NCBI GenBank assembly: GCA_026003335.1
Contig: BPHB01000001.1
Location: 384,591 to 448,590, forward strand
DNA length: 64,000 nucleotides
DNA from: Chitinophagales bacterium
Lineage (GTDB): Bacteria; Bacteroidota; Bacteroidia; Chitinophagales; CAIOSU01
Reading direction: 5' to 3'
Under the pieces are notes generated by a model that searched no databases, was not told where the DNA came from, and saw nothing but the letters and a program-made list of their open reading frames with translations. This document shows positions 42,779 through 51,736 of the stretch, one piece after another. Positions within the stretch are counted from its first letter, which is position 1; the number at the start of each line of letters is the position of its first letter. A program made the translations under genes and the position numbers.

Positions 42779-44917
42779 TTAATCGGTATAAAACTTTTTC
42801 CCGGCTTTGGCATACTCGTAGAGAATAGCCGCAGGTTTGTAGCGGGCAGTAGTTTGTGATGCAAGTTTCTCCAGCACTTCAATGGTTTTATCCATCCCCA
42901 GAGAATCCATGTAACGGAACGGTCCGCCCCGGAAAGGTGGAAACCCAAGGCCGAAAATTGCGCCTATGTCACCGTCAGAAGGGTTGGCGATGATGCCTTC
43001 CTGCAGGCAATAGGCTGCTTCGTTGATCATGGCAAAAGCACAACGCTGCTGAATGTACTGACCATCCATTTTTTTTCGGGAATGACCACCAAAAAAAGTA
43101 TATACTTCCGGATCTATCTTCCCCCGTATTTTCTTGCCTGTTTTGGGATCATATTGGTAAAATCCTTTTTTGTTTTTCCTTCCGCTATAACCAGCCTCGT
43201 GCATTTTTATAATGCCTTCCCCACCCGACTTAGCTCCCTCACGGGTTTCGCGATAATACTTTTGTGCCTCCCCGGTCATTACATGTGCCGCCACGTCAAT
43301 ACCCACTTCGTCAAGCAGGGTAATCGGCCCTACCGGATAGCCGAACTTTTTCATTTCACTGTCAATCTGCAGAATATCCCCTCCTTCTTCCAGCAGCAAC
43401 AGCGCCTCATTCAGCATGGGGCCAAGTATGCGTGAAGTATAGAATCCGGGGCCATCTTTTACCACAATCACCGTTTTCCCCTGGCGAAGACCCAGCTCGT
43501 AACAGGTAGCCGTAACCCAGTCGGCTGTTTTTTCATAGGTAATGATTTCCAGTAATGGCATTTTGGGTACCGGAGAAAAATAGTGCATGCCAATAACCAG
43601 CTCGGGACGTTTTGCCTTTTGAGCAATAGACTTTATCGGTAAGGCTGATGTGTTGCTGGCGAAAATACATTGGTCGTGTGTTACTGCCTCCACCTCCTGC
43701 AGCACTTTATGTTTAATGTTCAAATCTTCGAAAACAGCCTCTACAACAATATCCAGCTTATCAAATCCCTGATAATTCAGCTGCGAGCTGATTTGATTCA
43801 TCCGGGTTTCCAGTTCAATTTTGGTCATAGCTTTTCGCTTCACCTTGCGGCTGAGATTTTGCCAGATGGTTTTTTTTGCCGAAGAGAGGTTTTCCTGTTT
43901 TATATCTTTCAGGATAACATCTATGCCATCCAGAATACTCACCTCAGCTATACCCGCACCCATAAATCCGGCTCCCAGCATTCCCAGCCGCTTAATAGGG
44001 CGGGCTAAGTCTTTCATAGGATTTTTCTTCTTCTCGGTCATTGCGAAGAAGATATTGATCAGCTGACGGCTTTCGTTGGACAGGATCAGCTCCTCAAACT
44101 TTTTGGCCTCGGCATCCAGACCTGCTTTCATACCTTTTGTAAGGCCAATCTCCACGCAATCAATAATTTTAAACGGAGCCGGATAATTGCCCGCAGTCAT
44201 ACGCTGCACCATTTTTCTTGCCTGGTTAAACACCATAAACTTCAGGGGACCTTCCAGCAAGCGGTCGGTCAGCGTTTTTTTCACCTTGCGCTGCAATGGC
44301 TTCACGGTAAGTTCCAGTGCAAATTTCTTGGCCGCTTCATGTAGTCCATCGCGATGTATCAGCAAATCCACAAGTCCCATTTTCTTAGCCTGATGGGCAT
44401 AGATATTTTTGCCTGTAAGCATCATGTCTAACGCTGCACGCAACCCGATAAGACGCGGGAGACGCTGCGTTCCACCGCCTCCGGGGAGTAAGCCCAACTT
44501 CACTTCCGGCAAGGCAAGAGCCGTTGTGCGGTCATCGGTGGCTATGCGCGCATGGCAAGCCAAAGCAATTTCCAGTCCGGCACCTAAACAATTGCCGTGT
44601 ATGGCTGCTACTACGGGCTTTCCGGAATTTTCAATGCGGTTTAATATCTGATGCCCCCTGCGGGAAATAGGCTCAAAATCACCAGGTTTCTTCACCTTTT
44701 TAAACATGTCAATATCCGCTCCGGCAATAAAATCTTTTTTCCGACTGATAAGAACTACGGCTTTCACCTGCGGGTCGTTTTCCAGGTCATTAAACACATC
44801 ATCAAACAACCCTATCATCTCCGGGGAAACTTTATTTATTTTTTCATTTTTCTGATCCAGCCATACGGTAGCTACACCGTTGGTCTTCTCAATACTGATA
44901 TACTCGCTGATGTTCAT
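42779..44917 (-). CDS. fadJ: fatty-acid oxidation complex alpha subunit (enoyl-CoA hydratase / 3-hydroxyacyl-CoA dehydrogenase)
   Basis: Two steps of beta-oxidation in one chain of 712 residues. The N-terminal crotonase domain (1-290) has IAGADIDMFKK, the oxyanion region HGNCLGAGLEIALACHARI and LPEVKLGLLPGGGGTQRLPRL, holding the two expected Glu residues. The central NAD-binding domain starts with LGMLGAGFMGAGIAEVS near 312. The dehydrogenase motif includes ASNTSALPI, HYFSPVPKMPLLEI (catalytic His) and a C-terminal duplicate with GFYTSRIL. The symbol fadJ is chosen over fadB because a FadI-like thiolase follows upstream; the distinction is not certain. It lies 32 bases downstream of the thiolase gene. 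Confidence 0.93.
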   Translation of the reverse strand: MNISEYISIEKTNGVATVWLDQKNEKINKVSPEMIGLFDDVFNDLENDPQVKAVVLISRKKDFIAGADIDMFKKVKKPGDFEPISRRGHQILNRIENSGKPVVAAIHGNCLGAGLEIALACHARIATDDRTTALALPEVKLGLLPGGGGTQRLPRLIGLRAALDMMLTGKNIYAHQAKKMGLVDLLIHRDGLHEAAKKFALELTVKPLQRKVKKTLTDRLLEGPLKFMVFNQARKMVQRMTAGNYPAPFKIIDCVEIGLTKGMKAGLDAEAKKFEELILSNESRQLINIFFAMTEKKKNPMKDLARPIKRLGMLGAGFMGAGIAEVSILDGIDVILKDIKQENLSSAKKTIWQNLSRKVKRKAMTKIELETRMNQISSQLNYQGFDKLDIVVEAVFEDLNIKHKVLQEVEAVTHDQCIFASNTSALPIKSIAQKAKRPELVIGMHYFSPVPKMPLLEIITYEKTADWVTATCYELGLRQGKTVIVVKDGPGFYTSRILGPMLNEALLLLEEGGDILQIDSEMKKFGYPVGPITLLDEVGIDVAAHVMTGEAQKYYRETREGAKSGGEGIIKMHEAGYSGRKNKKGFYQYDPKTGKKIRGKIDPEVYTFFGGHSRKKMDGQYIQQRCAFAMINEAAYCLQEGIIANPSDGDIGAIFGLGFPPFRGGPFRYMDSLGMDKTIEVLEKLASQTTARYKPAAILYEYAKAGKKFYTD

Positions 44918-44949
44918 ATTTTAATGCGTTGGTTTTAAAATGATGCATG

Positions 44950-46239
44950 TTATGCTGCATATCTTTCCAGAATCATAGCATGGCCGTGGGCTCCGGCTGC
45001 ACAGGCCGCCAACAAGGCATATTTTCCGCCTTCTTTGATCAGACGATTGGCTGCCGTGGTAGCCAGGCGTGCTCCTGTAGCTCCAAAGGGATGCCCCAAA
45101 GAAAGCGATCCGCCCCAGAGGTTGAATTTTTTCATGTCCACCTGTCCCACGGCACGATCCCATCCCAACTTTTCTCTGCAGAAAGTTTCAGAAGCAAGGG
45201 CTTTGATATTGGAAAGAATCTGGCCGGCAAATGCCTCATGAAATTCAATCACGTCCATTTGTTCCAACGTAAGGCCTGTTTTTTTTAGCACCTTGGCAGT
45301 AGCATAAGCAGGGCCTAGCAGCAGTTCTTCAAACAAATCCTGCCCGGAGAAGGCGTAGTCCACGACCCGGGCTTTCGGTTTTAACCCAAGCTGTTGGGCT
45401 CTTTCTTCGGTTGTAATCAGAAGGGCGGTTGCTCCATCGGTAAGAAAGGATGAACTTGCAGCCGTAATCGTACCGTATTTTTTTATGAATGCCGGCTGCA
45501 GAGTGCGCACCTTATCCAGGGTTGTATCTCCTCTGACTCCGTTATCAAAAGTGATAGGCTTGAAATCCGGTGGCAGTTCCACTTTGACGATTTCATCATT
45601 CAGCAAACCCTCCTCATGGGCTTTAGCTGCAAGCTGATGAGACCGCACTGCATATTCATCCTGCTCTTCACGTGTAACCTTAAATTTAGATGCCAGCAAC
45701 TCGCAGTCATATCCCATAATACGATTTGTAATATATTCGGCAATGGCCGGAGCCTCCGGCACAAAGTCTTTGGGTCGTAGCGAGAGAATGAACCGCAGAA
45801 TAGCGCCCGTTCCTTTCAGTTTCTGTGCGCTCATCAGTTTTTTTCTCATGGGCTTGTTAAACAGGATAGGACTGTCGGAAACACAATCTACCCCGCCCGC
45901 AATAACTACCTGGGCCTGACCTGAAATAATCTGCTCTATACCGCTGGCTATAGCCCGGTTGGCTGAGATACAGGCAAGCGTAACCGTGTGACAGGGCGTT
46001 GACGGGTGCAAGCCGGCCACCAATGCGGCTTCACGGGCAACATTACTGGTTTTGACGTTGGCGATTACGGTGCCGTATACCACACTGTCCACATGTTGGG
46101 CATCCAGCCCTGTTTTGTTTAATAACCCTCTTATTGCAAAAGCGCCCAGTTGGTAAGACATCAGGTCCTTATAATCAGTTCCCGCGCGAAGAAAAGGAGT
46201 GCGGCAACCATCAATGATGACAATGTTTTTGTTTTTCAT
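44950..46239 (-). CDS. fadI: acetyl-CoA acyltransferase (thiolase), beta subunit
   Basis: Cleaves 3-ketoacyl-CoA at the end of each beta-oxidation round. The protein is 429 residues. It has IVIIDGCRTPFLRAG at the start, the nucleophilic Cys in HTVTLACISANRAIASG near 85-100, the His in EFHEAFAGQILSN, GGSLSLGHPFGATGARL and the second active Cys in ALLAACAAGAHGHAMILE. I chose ATG 46239; the frame extends to 46302 but lacks a good family start. It and fadJ form an operon with probable transcription from a TACTTTTG box at 46263-46270. The symbol fadI is a family-level guess. Confidence 0.92.
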   Translation of the reverse strand: MKNKNIVIIDGCRTPFLRAGTDYKDLMSYQLGAFAIRGLLNKTGLDAQHVDSVVYGTVIANVKTSNVAREAALVAGLHPSTPCHTVTLACISANRAIASGIEQIISGQAQVVIAGGVDCVSDSPILFNKPMRKKLMSAQKLKGTGAILRFILSLRPKDFVPEAPAIAEYITNRIMGYDCELLASKFKVTREEQDEYAVRSHQLAAKAHEEGLLNDEIVKVELPPDFKPITFDNGVRGDTTLDKVRTLQPAFIKKYGTITAASSSFLTDGATALLITTEERAQQLGLKPKARVVDYAFSGQDLFEELLLGPAYATAKVLKKTGLTLEQMDVIEFHEAFAGQILSNIKALASETFCREKLGWDRAVGQVDMKKFNLWGGSLSLGHPFGATGARLATTAANRLIKEGGKYALLAACAAGAHGHAMILERYAA

Positions 46240-46262
46240 ATTGGTATGCATAAAAATGCCAA

Positions 46263-46270
46263 CAAAAGTA
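46263..46270 (-). promoter_or_regulatory. TACTTTTG box for the fadI-fadJ operon
   Basis: Perfect TAnnTTTG on the minus strand, 23 bases before the chosen ATG. The upstream TTG is replaced by TCA at 19-base spacing. It overlaps the leader of the divergent cysteate synthase gene. Confidence 0.42.
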
Positions 46271-46337
46271 AAGAAACGGCTGCGGAAATTGACTAATGTC
46301 AAAGGGATTTTTAATAAAATCCTATATCCTTGCCATT

Positions 46338-47660
46338 ATGAAAAATCCATACCGCAACGTATCTATAGCCGAGAAAGTACAAACCAGCTACGTATTAAGC
46401 GTGCATGGCAGTGATGTTATAATTCCGGATGACGGTTTTTTGCTTGCGCATCCGGATTATCCCGACAGATTGCTGCGAGCCGAATATGAAGAAGCAGTGC
46501 TTCATGTAGGTGATGACAGTCTGGGGTTTTACAAATTTGCAGATTGGCTGCCGGTTAATCATTTTCTTTCCGGATCCAGCGCTCCGGTTACCTATCTGAG
46601 CCGGGGGTTGGCGAAGGCACTGGGGATGCACCACCTCTATATTACTTTCAGTGGCTATTGGCCGGAGCGCAATGCATATATGCTTACCGGCACGTTTAAG
46701 GAATGTGAGGCCTTTGCAGTATGCGGACGTTTGCCGGAAGATTTTAATGAGATTCTGGTAGTGGCCTCAGCCGGCAATACAGCGAGGGCCTTTGCGCGGG
46801 TATGCTCCGAAAATAATATACCTCTTTTGCTGGTAGTGCCCCACCACCGCAGGCATAAGCTCTGGTTTGGCGAAGAAATCCATCCTTGTGTTAAACTGGT
46901 TACTGTTGCCGGCAATAGCGACTACTATGATGCTATCCGCATTGCAGATGCCGTAGCTGCGATGCCGGGATTTGTTGCTGAAGGTGGAGCACGAAATGTG
47001 GCCAGACGGGATGGCATGGGCACAACCGTACTATCTGCTGTAACCACCATTGGTGCCATTCCTGATTACTACTTTCAGGCTGTAGGCAGTGGAACCGGAG
47101 CCATCGCGGCATGGGAAGCCAACCTGCGCTTTATTAAAAGCAAAAGATATGGCAACAAAAAGATGTCGCTTCAGGTAGCTCAAAATGCTCCCTTTACGCC
47201 AATGTATGACGCCTGGAAAAAAGGTTCACGAGAGTTACTGCCCCTGGATGAAAATATGGCCAAGCTCTGGTTAAGCCAGATCTATGCTGATGTGCTGGCT
47301 AACCGCAAACCACCATACGGTGTGGAAGGAGGCCTCTATGACGCCTTAATGGATTCCGGAGGTGATATGCACGCTATCTCCAATGAAGAGGCTATGGAGG
47401 CAGGCAAATTGTTTCAGGAAACTGAGGGTATAGACGTAGAGCCGGCAGCAGCTGTGGCAACGGCAGCCCTTGTGCGCTGCGTCAAAGAAGGGCGTATCAG
47501 AAAAAATGACCTCGTGATGCTCAACATTACCGGGGGCGGCATTGAACGGTTTAAGCGCACACATCAGATTGTCAATCTGGAACCTGCGCTGGTTTTAGAT
47601 GTAGATCAATATAACCCTGAGGAAGACATTCCACGCATTGTTTCGCTGTTCAGCAATTAA
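46338..47660 (+). CDS. cysteate synthase (threonine synthase-like PLP enzyme)
   Basis: A PLP fold type II enzyme of 440 residues from the branch of threonine synthase homologues known as cysteate synthase, which converts O-phosphoserine and sulfite to cysteate. The N-terminal LLRAEYEEAVLHV, FYKFADWLPVNH and YWPERNAYMLTGTFKECEAFAV (PLP Lys near 121) fit that group, as do SAGNTARAFARVC and the C-terminal GGGIERF. In Bacteroidota, cysteate feeds sulfonolipid (capnine/sulfobacin) synthesis. Archaeal homologues serve coenzyme M. No acyltransferase for cysteate lies nearby. ATG 46338 is preferred to 46296, which adds 14 residues outside the family pattern. The call is mostly by recalled family likeness. 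Confidence 0.75.
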   Translation: MKNPYRNVSIAEKVQTSYVLSVHGSDVIIPDDGFLLAHPDYPDRLLRAEYEEAVLHVGDDSLGFYKFADWLPVNHFLSGSSAPVTYLSRGLAKALGMHHLYITFSGYWPERNAYMLTGTFKECEAFAVCGRLPEDFNEILVVASAGNTARAFARVCSENNIPLLLVVPHHRRHKLWFGEEIHPCVKLVTVAGNSDYYDAIRIADAVAAMPGFVAEGGARNVARRDGMGTTVLSAVTTIGAIPDYYFQAVGSGTGAIAAWEANLRFIKSKRYGNKKMSLQVAQNAPFTPMYDAWKKGSRELLPLDENMAKLWLSQIYADVLANRKPPYGVEGGLYDALMDSGGDMHAISNEEAMEAGKLFQETEGIDVEPAAAVATAALVRCVKEGRIRKNDLVMLNITGGGIERFKRTHQIVNLEPALVLDVDQYNPEEDIPRIVSLFSN

Positions 47661-47664
47661 AAAC

Positions 47665-48795
47665 TTATCTAACCCTAAATGGAATCAGCCCGATGAGTTT
47701 TGCAGCATTGGCCTGATTAGAGAATTTTTGATATAGCAGTTTTCTGCGCTTTTCAATCATCTCTTCCGTAAAGGGCTCTTCCTTCAGGCCCAGAACCGCC
47801 TCTTTCATCTGGGCTGCATTATCAGCTACAATACACAGGGATTCCAGCCCCGTGTTTCTCACCATTGGAGAGTTTACCACGCAATGGCGTCCGTTGAAAA
47901 GAGAATTGAGTAGCTTGAGTTTAATACCTGTAGGTTGAAAAGTGGGCAACACATTCATCTGCGCTTCCCGTATCATACGAAACATGCCTTCATCATAAGG
48001 ATTAGGAATTAGTTCAAAGCGCGGGCCTTTGGTAAATACTTCATTCTTAAGAGAAGGACGCGGTTCCTTGCCGGCAATCCGAAGCGGAAAATCTATATCA
48101 TCAAAAACCTTATTAATCAGATAAAATGCGGCCTGATTATTTTCCGGAACGCTCAGATTTCCATGATACAGGGCATACTTGCCTGTGCCGGTCTGTGACA
48201 GCACTTCAGAAAAGGGATGAAAAGCCGGAATGTAATGCACATTCTGAAATTTTTGCATCAGATACTCCGTATCAGCTGGTGAAATAGCAAGTATCAGACT
48301 AGCATGATGAAGAATTTCTTCATATTCCTTCAATTTGCGCGATTCGGAGTAGAGATAAAATTTCCGGAAGAAATTGCGCTCTGCTTTTCCAAGGCTGTTG
48401 TAGTAATCCCACTCAATATTATGCATGCGCACGATCTTAAACCGGCTGCGCAAAGCGGGATGGTTCAGATAAAAACAGGTATGTAATCCTTCAAATAAGA
48501 CCGGATAATCATCAGCGAGCAGGCTGGAAAGCAAATCATCACTTTTGCGTGATCCCACAATATAGGGCACACTGCTGTATATGGCCTGAAAGAACTTAGC
48601 GCGGGGGTAATAGCTTACCTCTGAGCAGATGGCTTCCAGCTCGCGGGCCTGCTGCCTGCCATAATGGAATGCATGCAGATGCACCCGGATTCCTGCATCA
48701 TAGAGGCTTTTTATTTTGTAATAAATGTCAATAACCCCTCCGTAGTCTGCCGGAAAAGGGATATTGAAGGAAACAATGTGGAGATGTTTTTCCAA
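47665..48795 (-). CDS. GT-B family glycosyltransferase
   Basis: A 376-residue glycosyltransferase of the GT4-like superfamily. The N terminus HIVSFNIPFPADYGGVIDIYYK is a typical acceptor-binding glycine loop. The Rossmann halves join near 190-200, with YALYHGNLSVPENNQAAFYL, FDDIDFPLRIAGKEPRP, FELIPNPYDEGMFRMIREAQMNVLPTFQPTGIKLKLLNSLFNGRHCVVNS (acidic donor region weak) and the tail. It lies 50 bases downstream of the UbiA-like gene in the same direction as that gene, M42 and rluA, so it may be cotranscribed. The acceptor is unknown; no other polysaccharide genes adjoin. Confidence 0.83.
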   Translation of the reverse strand: MEKHLHIVSFNIPFPADYGGVIDIYYKIKSLYDAGIRVHLHAFHYGRQQARELEAICSEVSYYPRAKFFQAIYSSVPYIVGSRKSDDLLSSLLADDYPVLFEGLHTCFYLNHPALRSRFKIVRMHNIEWDYYNSLGKAERNFFRKFYLYSESRKLKEYEEILHHASLILAISPADTEYLMQKFQNVHYIPAFHPFSEVLSQTGTGKYALYHGNLSVPENNQAAFYLINKVFDDIDFPLRIAGKEPRPSLKNEVFTKGPRFELIPNPYDEGMFRMIREAQMNVLPTFQPTGIKLKLLNSLFNGRHCVVNSPMVRNTGLESLCIVADNAAQMKEAVLGLKEEPFTEEMIEKRRKLLYQKFSNQANAAKLIGLIPFRVR

Positions 48796-48845
48796 AACGG
48801 TGCAAAGTTGAAAAATTCATGGGCATTATACACCCCTAATAATTT

Positions 48846-49772
48846 TTATTTCATGAGTAGTATCAGGAGCGCCTGTATAATAATGGTTCCATCTATGCAC
48901 ACGGTATAGTAGTGTTCGTTTCTGCTTTCATGCACCCGGGCAAGGACTACGGCTGTAATGAGAAAAGAAAGCAGATATGCTGCAAATACACTCCCTGACA
49001 TCCAGGGTAACCGAAGAGCCCACTCTCCTGCCGTGATAGCAAAAAAACATACAAGCAACAGGAGCCCAGCCTGTCGGGCTGTTTTCACACCCCACCTGGC
49101 CGCTATTGTTGGCTTATGTATCCTGGTTACATCCACAGCTATGTCTTTGATATCAAACGGAACACAAAGGGCTGATATAAAGAAAAAACGTTCAAGGAAA
49201 AGCATTCCCCCATCCCGGACAGTCAGCCCGACACCAAAGTGTATAACAGGTAAAATAACGGTGGCTCCTGCCCATACGCCACCGATAACAAAAGGTTTGA
49301 TAATGCCAAAATCGCGCAGTCGTAAGCGCTTGTGCTTTAAAAACAACAAGGGTACCGAGTATGCCAAAGCCAGGCCTGCCAAAGGAAGCAGCGCAAGCTT
49401 GGTTTTTACCGGCAGAAGGATGAAGCAAGTCAATGCAGAAAAGAAAGCGATCATCAGCATGAGGATGGCCGTGAAGCTGTTTTGCATAAACCAGCGCTGA
49501 CTGGCAGACCATTGCCTTTCATCCGTAGCAGGTATAGCAATCAGACGGTGAAAATGATAAAGCATAAAAACGGAAGGGAATATAAAAAAGCCCAGAGGCT
49601 CGGGCCGCAGCGGAATAGCAAGTAACAGGTACGTTTGGTACAGACTCAGCAGGGCAGCTGACGCAATAAGCAGGTTACTGTCAGCAATGCAGGCAGTTAA
49701 CTTGCAAAAGTAAATTCGCCAGGGATTGCCTTCCGGCTTCAGCTCAGAGCATTCATTTTCCCTTACCGCCAC
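48846..49772 (-). CDS. UbiA-like prenyltransferase-fold membrane protein
   Basis: A 308-residue polytopic protein with about nine transmembrane helices, arranged like UbiA prenyltransferases. A second Asp-rich motif is present (FDIKDIAVDVTR near 214-225), but the first motif (NDxxD) is missing; the equivalent region reads FMLYHFHRLIAIP. Either this is a divergent member or catalysis has been lost. Related proteins annotated only as hypothetical are common in Bacteroidota. It starts 4 bases after the M42 peptidase stop and so belongs to that operon. Confidence 0.65.
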   Translation of the reverse strand: MAVRENECSELKPEGNPWRIYFCKLTACIADSNLLIASAALLSLYQTYLLLAIPLRPEPLGFFIFPSVFMLYHFHRLIAIPATDERQWSASQRWFMQNSFTAILMLMIAFFSALTCFILLPVKTKLALLPLAGLALAYSVPLLFLKHKRLRLRDFGIIKPFVIGGVWAGATVILPVIHFGVGLTVRDGGMLFLERFFFISALCVPFDIKDIAVDVTRIHKPTIAARWGVKTARQAGLLLLVCFFAITAGEWALRLPWMSGSVFAAYLLSFLITAVVLARVHESRNEHYYTVCIDGTIIIQALLILLMK

Positions 49773-49776
49773 ACGG

Positions 49777-50883
49777 TCAAAGGTATTTAAAGTTAAATCC
49801 GGGCTTTAGCTTCTGCAGTGTCTGGTAAATGAGCCGGATAACTTGGTTCACATCTCCAATGTCCACAGCTTCCACGGTAGTGTGCATGTAGCGAAGAGGC
49901 AGGGAAATGAGCACCGATGGTATGCCCCCGTTGGCATAAGCAAAGGCATCGGTATCAGTGCCGGTAACGCGGGAGGCGGCATCACGCTGTAAGGGAATTT
50001 TATTTGCCTCGGCCACTTCAATAACCAGATCAAGCAACTTATTATGCACGGCAGGAGCATAGGTGACAACAGGACCCCGGCCGCAGGCAAAGTCGCCTTC
50101 GGTCTTCTTGTCAATGTTGGGCGTAGTGGTATCATGGCATACATCTGTAACTACTGCCACATGAGGGCGAATGGTTTGTACTATCATTTCTGCACCCCTC
50201 AGGCCCACTTCTTCCTGCACGGAATTCACAATATAGAGCGCATAAGGTAATTTCTTCTTTTCCTCCTTGAGCAGGCGCGCCACCTGTGTAAGGATAAAAC
50301 CACCGATACGATTATCCAGCGCCCGCCCCAGATAGTAGCGATCATTCAGTATCATAAATTCATCTTCATAGGTTATCACACAGCCTACATGAATACCTAG
50401 TTTTTCCACTTCCTTTTTTGAGCGGCATCCGCAGTCCAGAAATATATTTTTTAAAGTAGGCGGATCTTCCTTTTCACCTTTACGGGTGTGAATAGCCGGC
50501 CATCCGAAAACCGCCTTGACCACACCTTTTTTGGTATGAATGTTCACCCTTTTGGAAGGCGCTATCTGATGATCGGAGCCTCCGTTGCGCTTCACATAAA
50601 TAAAGCCATCTTCAGTGATATAAGATACATACCAAGATATCTCATCGGCATGTGCCTCTATCACCACCCTGTAGTCAGCACCGGGATTGATAATACCCAC
50701 GGCTGTGCCGTAATTATCCACATAATGGTCATCAATATAGGGCTTCAGATAGCCCAGCCATAGCTTCTGACCCTCTGACTCATAGCCCGTGGGAGAGGGA
50801 TTATTGATATAGGTTCGTAAAAACGCTTCTGCCTCAGGCGTGATGATATCAAACTTTTTCCGTTTTTTTTGCTTTGATGCCAT
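49777..50883 (-). CDS. M42 family glutamyl/aminopeptidase (metallopeptidase)
   Basis: A cytosolic di-metal aminopeptidase of the TET/M42 family; 368 residues. Metal ligands are visible in VVIEAHADEISWYV, DNRIGGFIL, the catalytic Glu pair in VQEEVGLRGAEM, VVTDVCHDTT and YMHTTVEAVDIGDV (final His). These are the five conserved sites of M42 and of the related M20/M28 clan. The start MASKQKKRKK (50883) is preferred over 50934, since the longer end is out of family. It lies 99 bases downstream of the pseudouridine synthase gene and 4 bases ahead of the UbiA-like gene. Confidence 0.92.
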   Translation of the reverse strand: MASKQKKRKKFDIITPEAEAFLRTYINNPSPTGYESEGQKLWLGYLKPYIDDHYVDNYGTAVGIINPGADYRVVIEAHADEISWYVSYITEDGFIYVKRNGGSDHQIAPSKRVNIHTKKGVVKAVFGWPAIHTRKGEKEDPPTLKNIFLDCGCRSKKEVEKLGIHVGCVITYEDEFMILNDRYYLGRALDNRIGGFILTQVARLLKEEKKKLPYALYIVNSVQEEVGLRGAEMIVQTIRPHVAVVTDVCHDTTTPNIDKKTEGDFACGRGPVVTYAPAVHNKLLDLVIEVAEANKIPLQRDAASRVTGTDTDAFAYANGGIPSVLISLPLRYMHTTVEAVDIGDVNQVIRLIYQTLQKLKPGFNFKYL

Positions 50884-50981
50884 ATCTATAAAATCAATAA
50901 GCTGGGCGTAAAGATAAAGAACTTTATTTGTCAAGCGCTCTGTAAGAGTTACACGTGCACTTCCGAACTGTAGTTGTTACC

Positions 50982-51653
50982 TTATAGACTTTCCCACAAC
51001 TGAGGCAGTGGCGCCTCTATAGAAAGTGTTTCCTTTTTTACCGGATGCTCAAAGGTAAGTTTCCAGGCATGCAGCGCAATGGACATATCCGGAAGCGGAC
51101 GTGGGAAACCGTATTTCACATCTCCCGCAATAGGACATCCCATCTGCGCAAGTTGCACTCTTATCTGATGGGGCCTTCCTGTTTCAGGATGTATTTCAAG
51201 TAAAAAGAATTGCCCACACCTGCGGATTACTTTATAATGCAATACCGAGCGCCTGGAACCCGGCCGTTCCTGATTCCATGCACGGGTTATGTTTTTATAC
51301 CCATTTTTTCTGAGATAATGCACCAGGGTGCCTCCGGAATGCGGAGGTGCCTGTGCAACCAAAGCCAGATATTGCTTGTGTAGCCTACGTTCCCTGAGCT
51401 GAGTGTTCATCCGGTCAAGGGCTTTGGATGTGCGGGCAAAAAGAATAACTCCGCTCACAGGCCGGTCCAGGCGATGGATGACTCCAAGAAACACGTCTCC
51501 CGGCTTGGCATATTTCTCCTTCAGATATTGCTTTACCATGTCTCCCAGCGTAACGTCTCCGCTGGCATCTCCCTGCGACAGTTCACCGGGCAGCTTATGC
51601 ACAGCAATCAGATGATTGTCTTCATATAAAATCCTCTGTGAAACGGTAAACAT
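50982..51653 (-). CDS. RluA family 23S rRNA/tRNA pseudouridine synthase
   Basis: Converts uridine to pseudouridine in RNA; 223 residues. It has no S4 domain, as in the shorter RluA/RluC-type members. The catalytic Asp is in HRLDRPVSG near 61-69, followed by LFARTSKALDRMN, then EIHPETGRPHQIRVQLAQMGCPI. The RNA position modified cannot be judged from sequence. It is the first gene in the minus-strand group toward 47665. The APC transporter gene is divergent. Confidence 0.92.
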   Translation of the reverse strand: MFTVSQRILYEDNHLIAVHKLPGELSQGDASGDVTLGDMVKQYLKEKYAKPGDVFLGVIHRLDRPVSGVILFARTSKALDRMNTQLRERRLHKQYLALVAQAPPHSGGTLVHYLRKNGYKNITRAWNQERPGSRRSVLHYKVIRRCGQFFLLEIHPETGRPHQIRVQLAQMGCPIAGDVKYGFPRPLPDMSIALHAWKLTFEHPVKKETLSIEAPLPQLWESL

Positions 51654-51736
51654 GTCGCTGAGGAAGTTTCAAATTTATAGATATCTTGCAAGTCAAACAG
51701 CAACACGAAGCGCCCTTTTCAGATAGCAGGGTGCAG

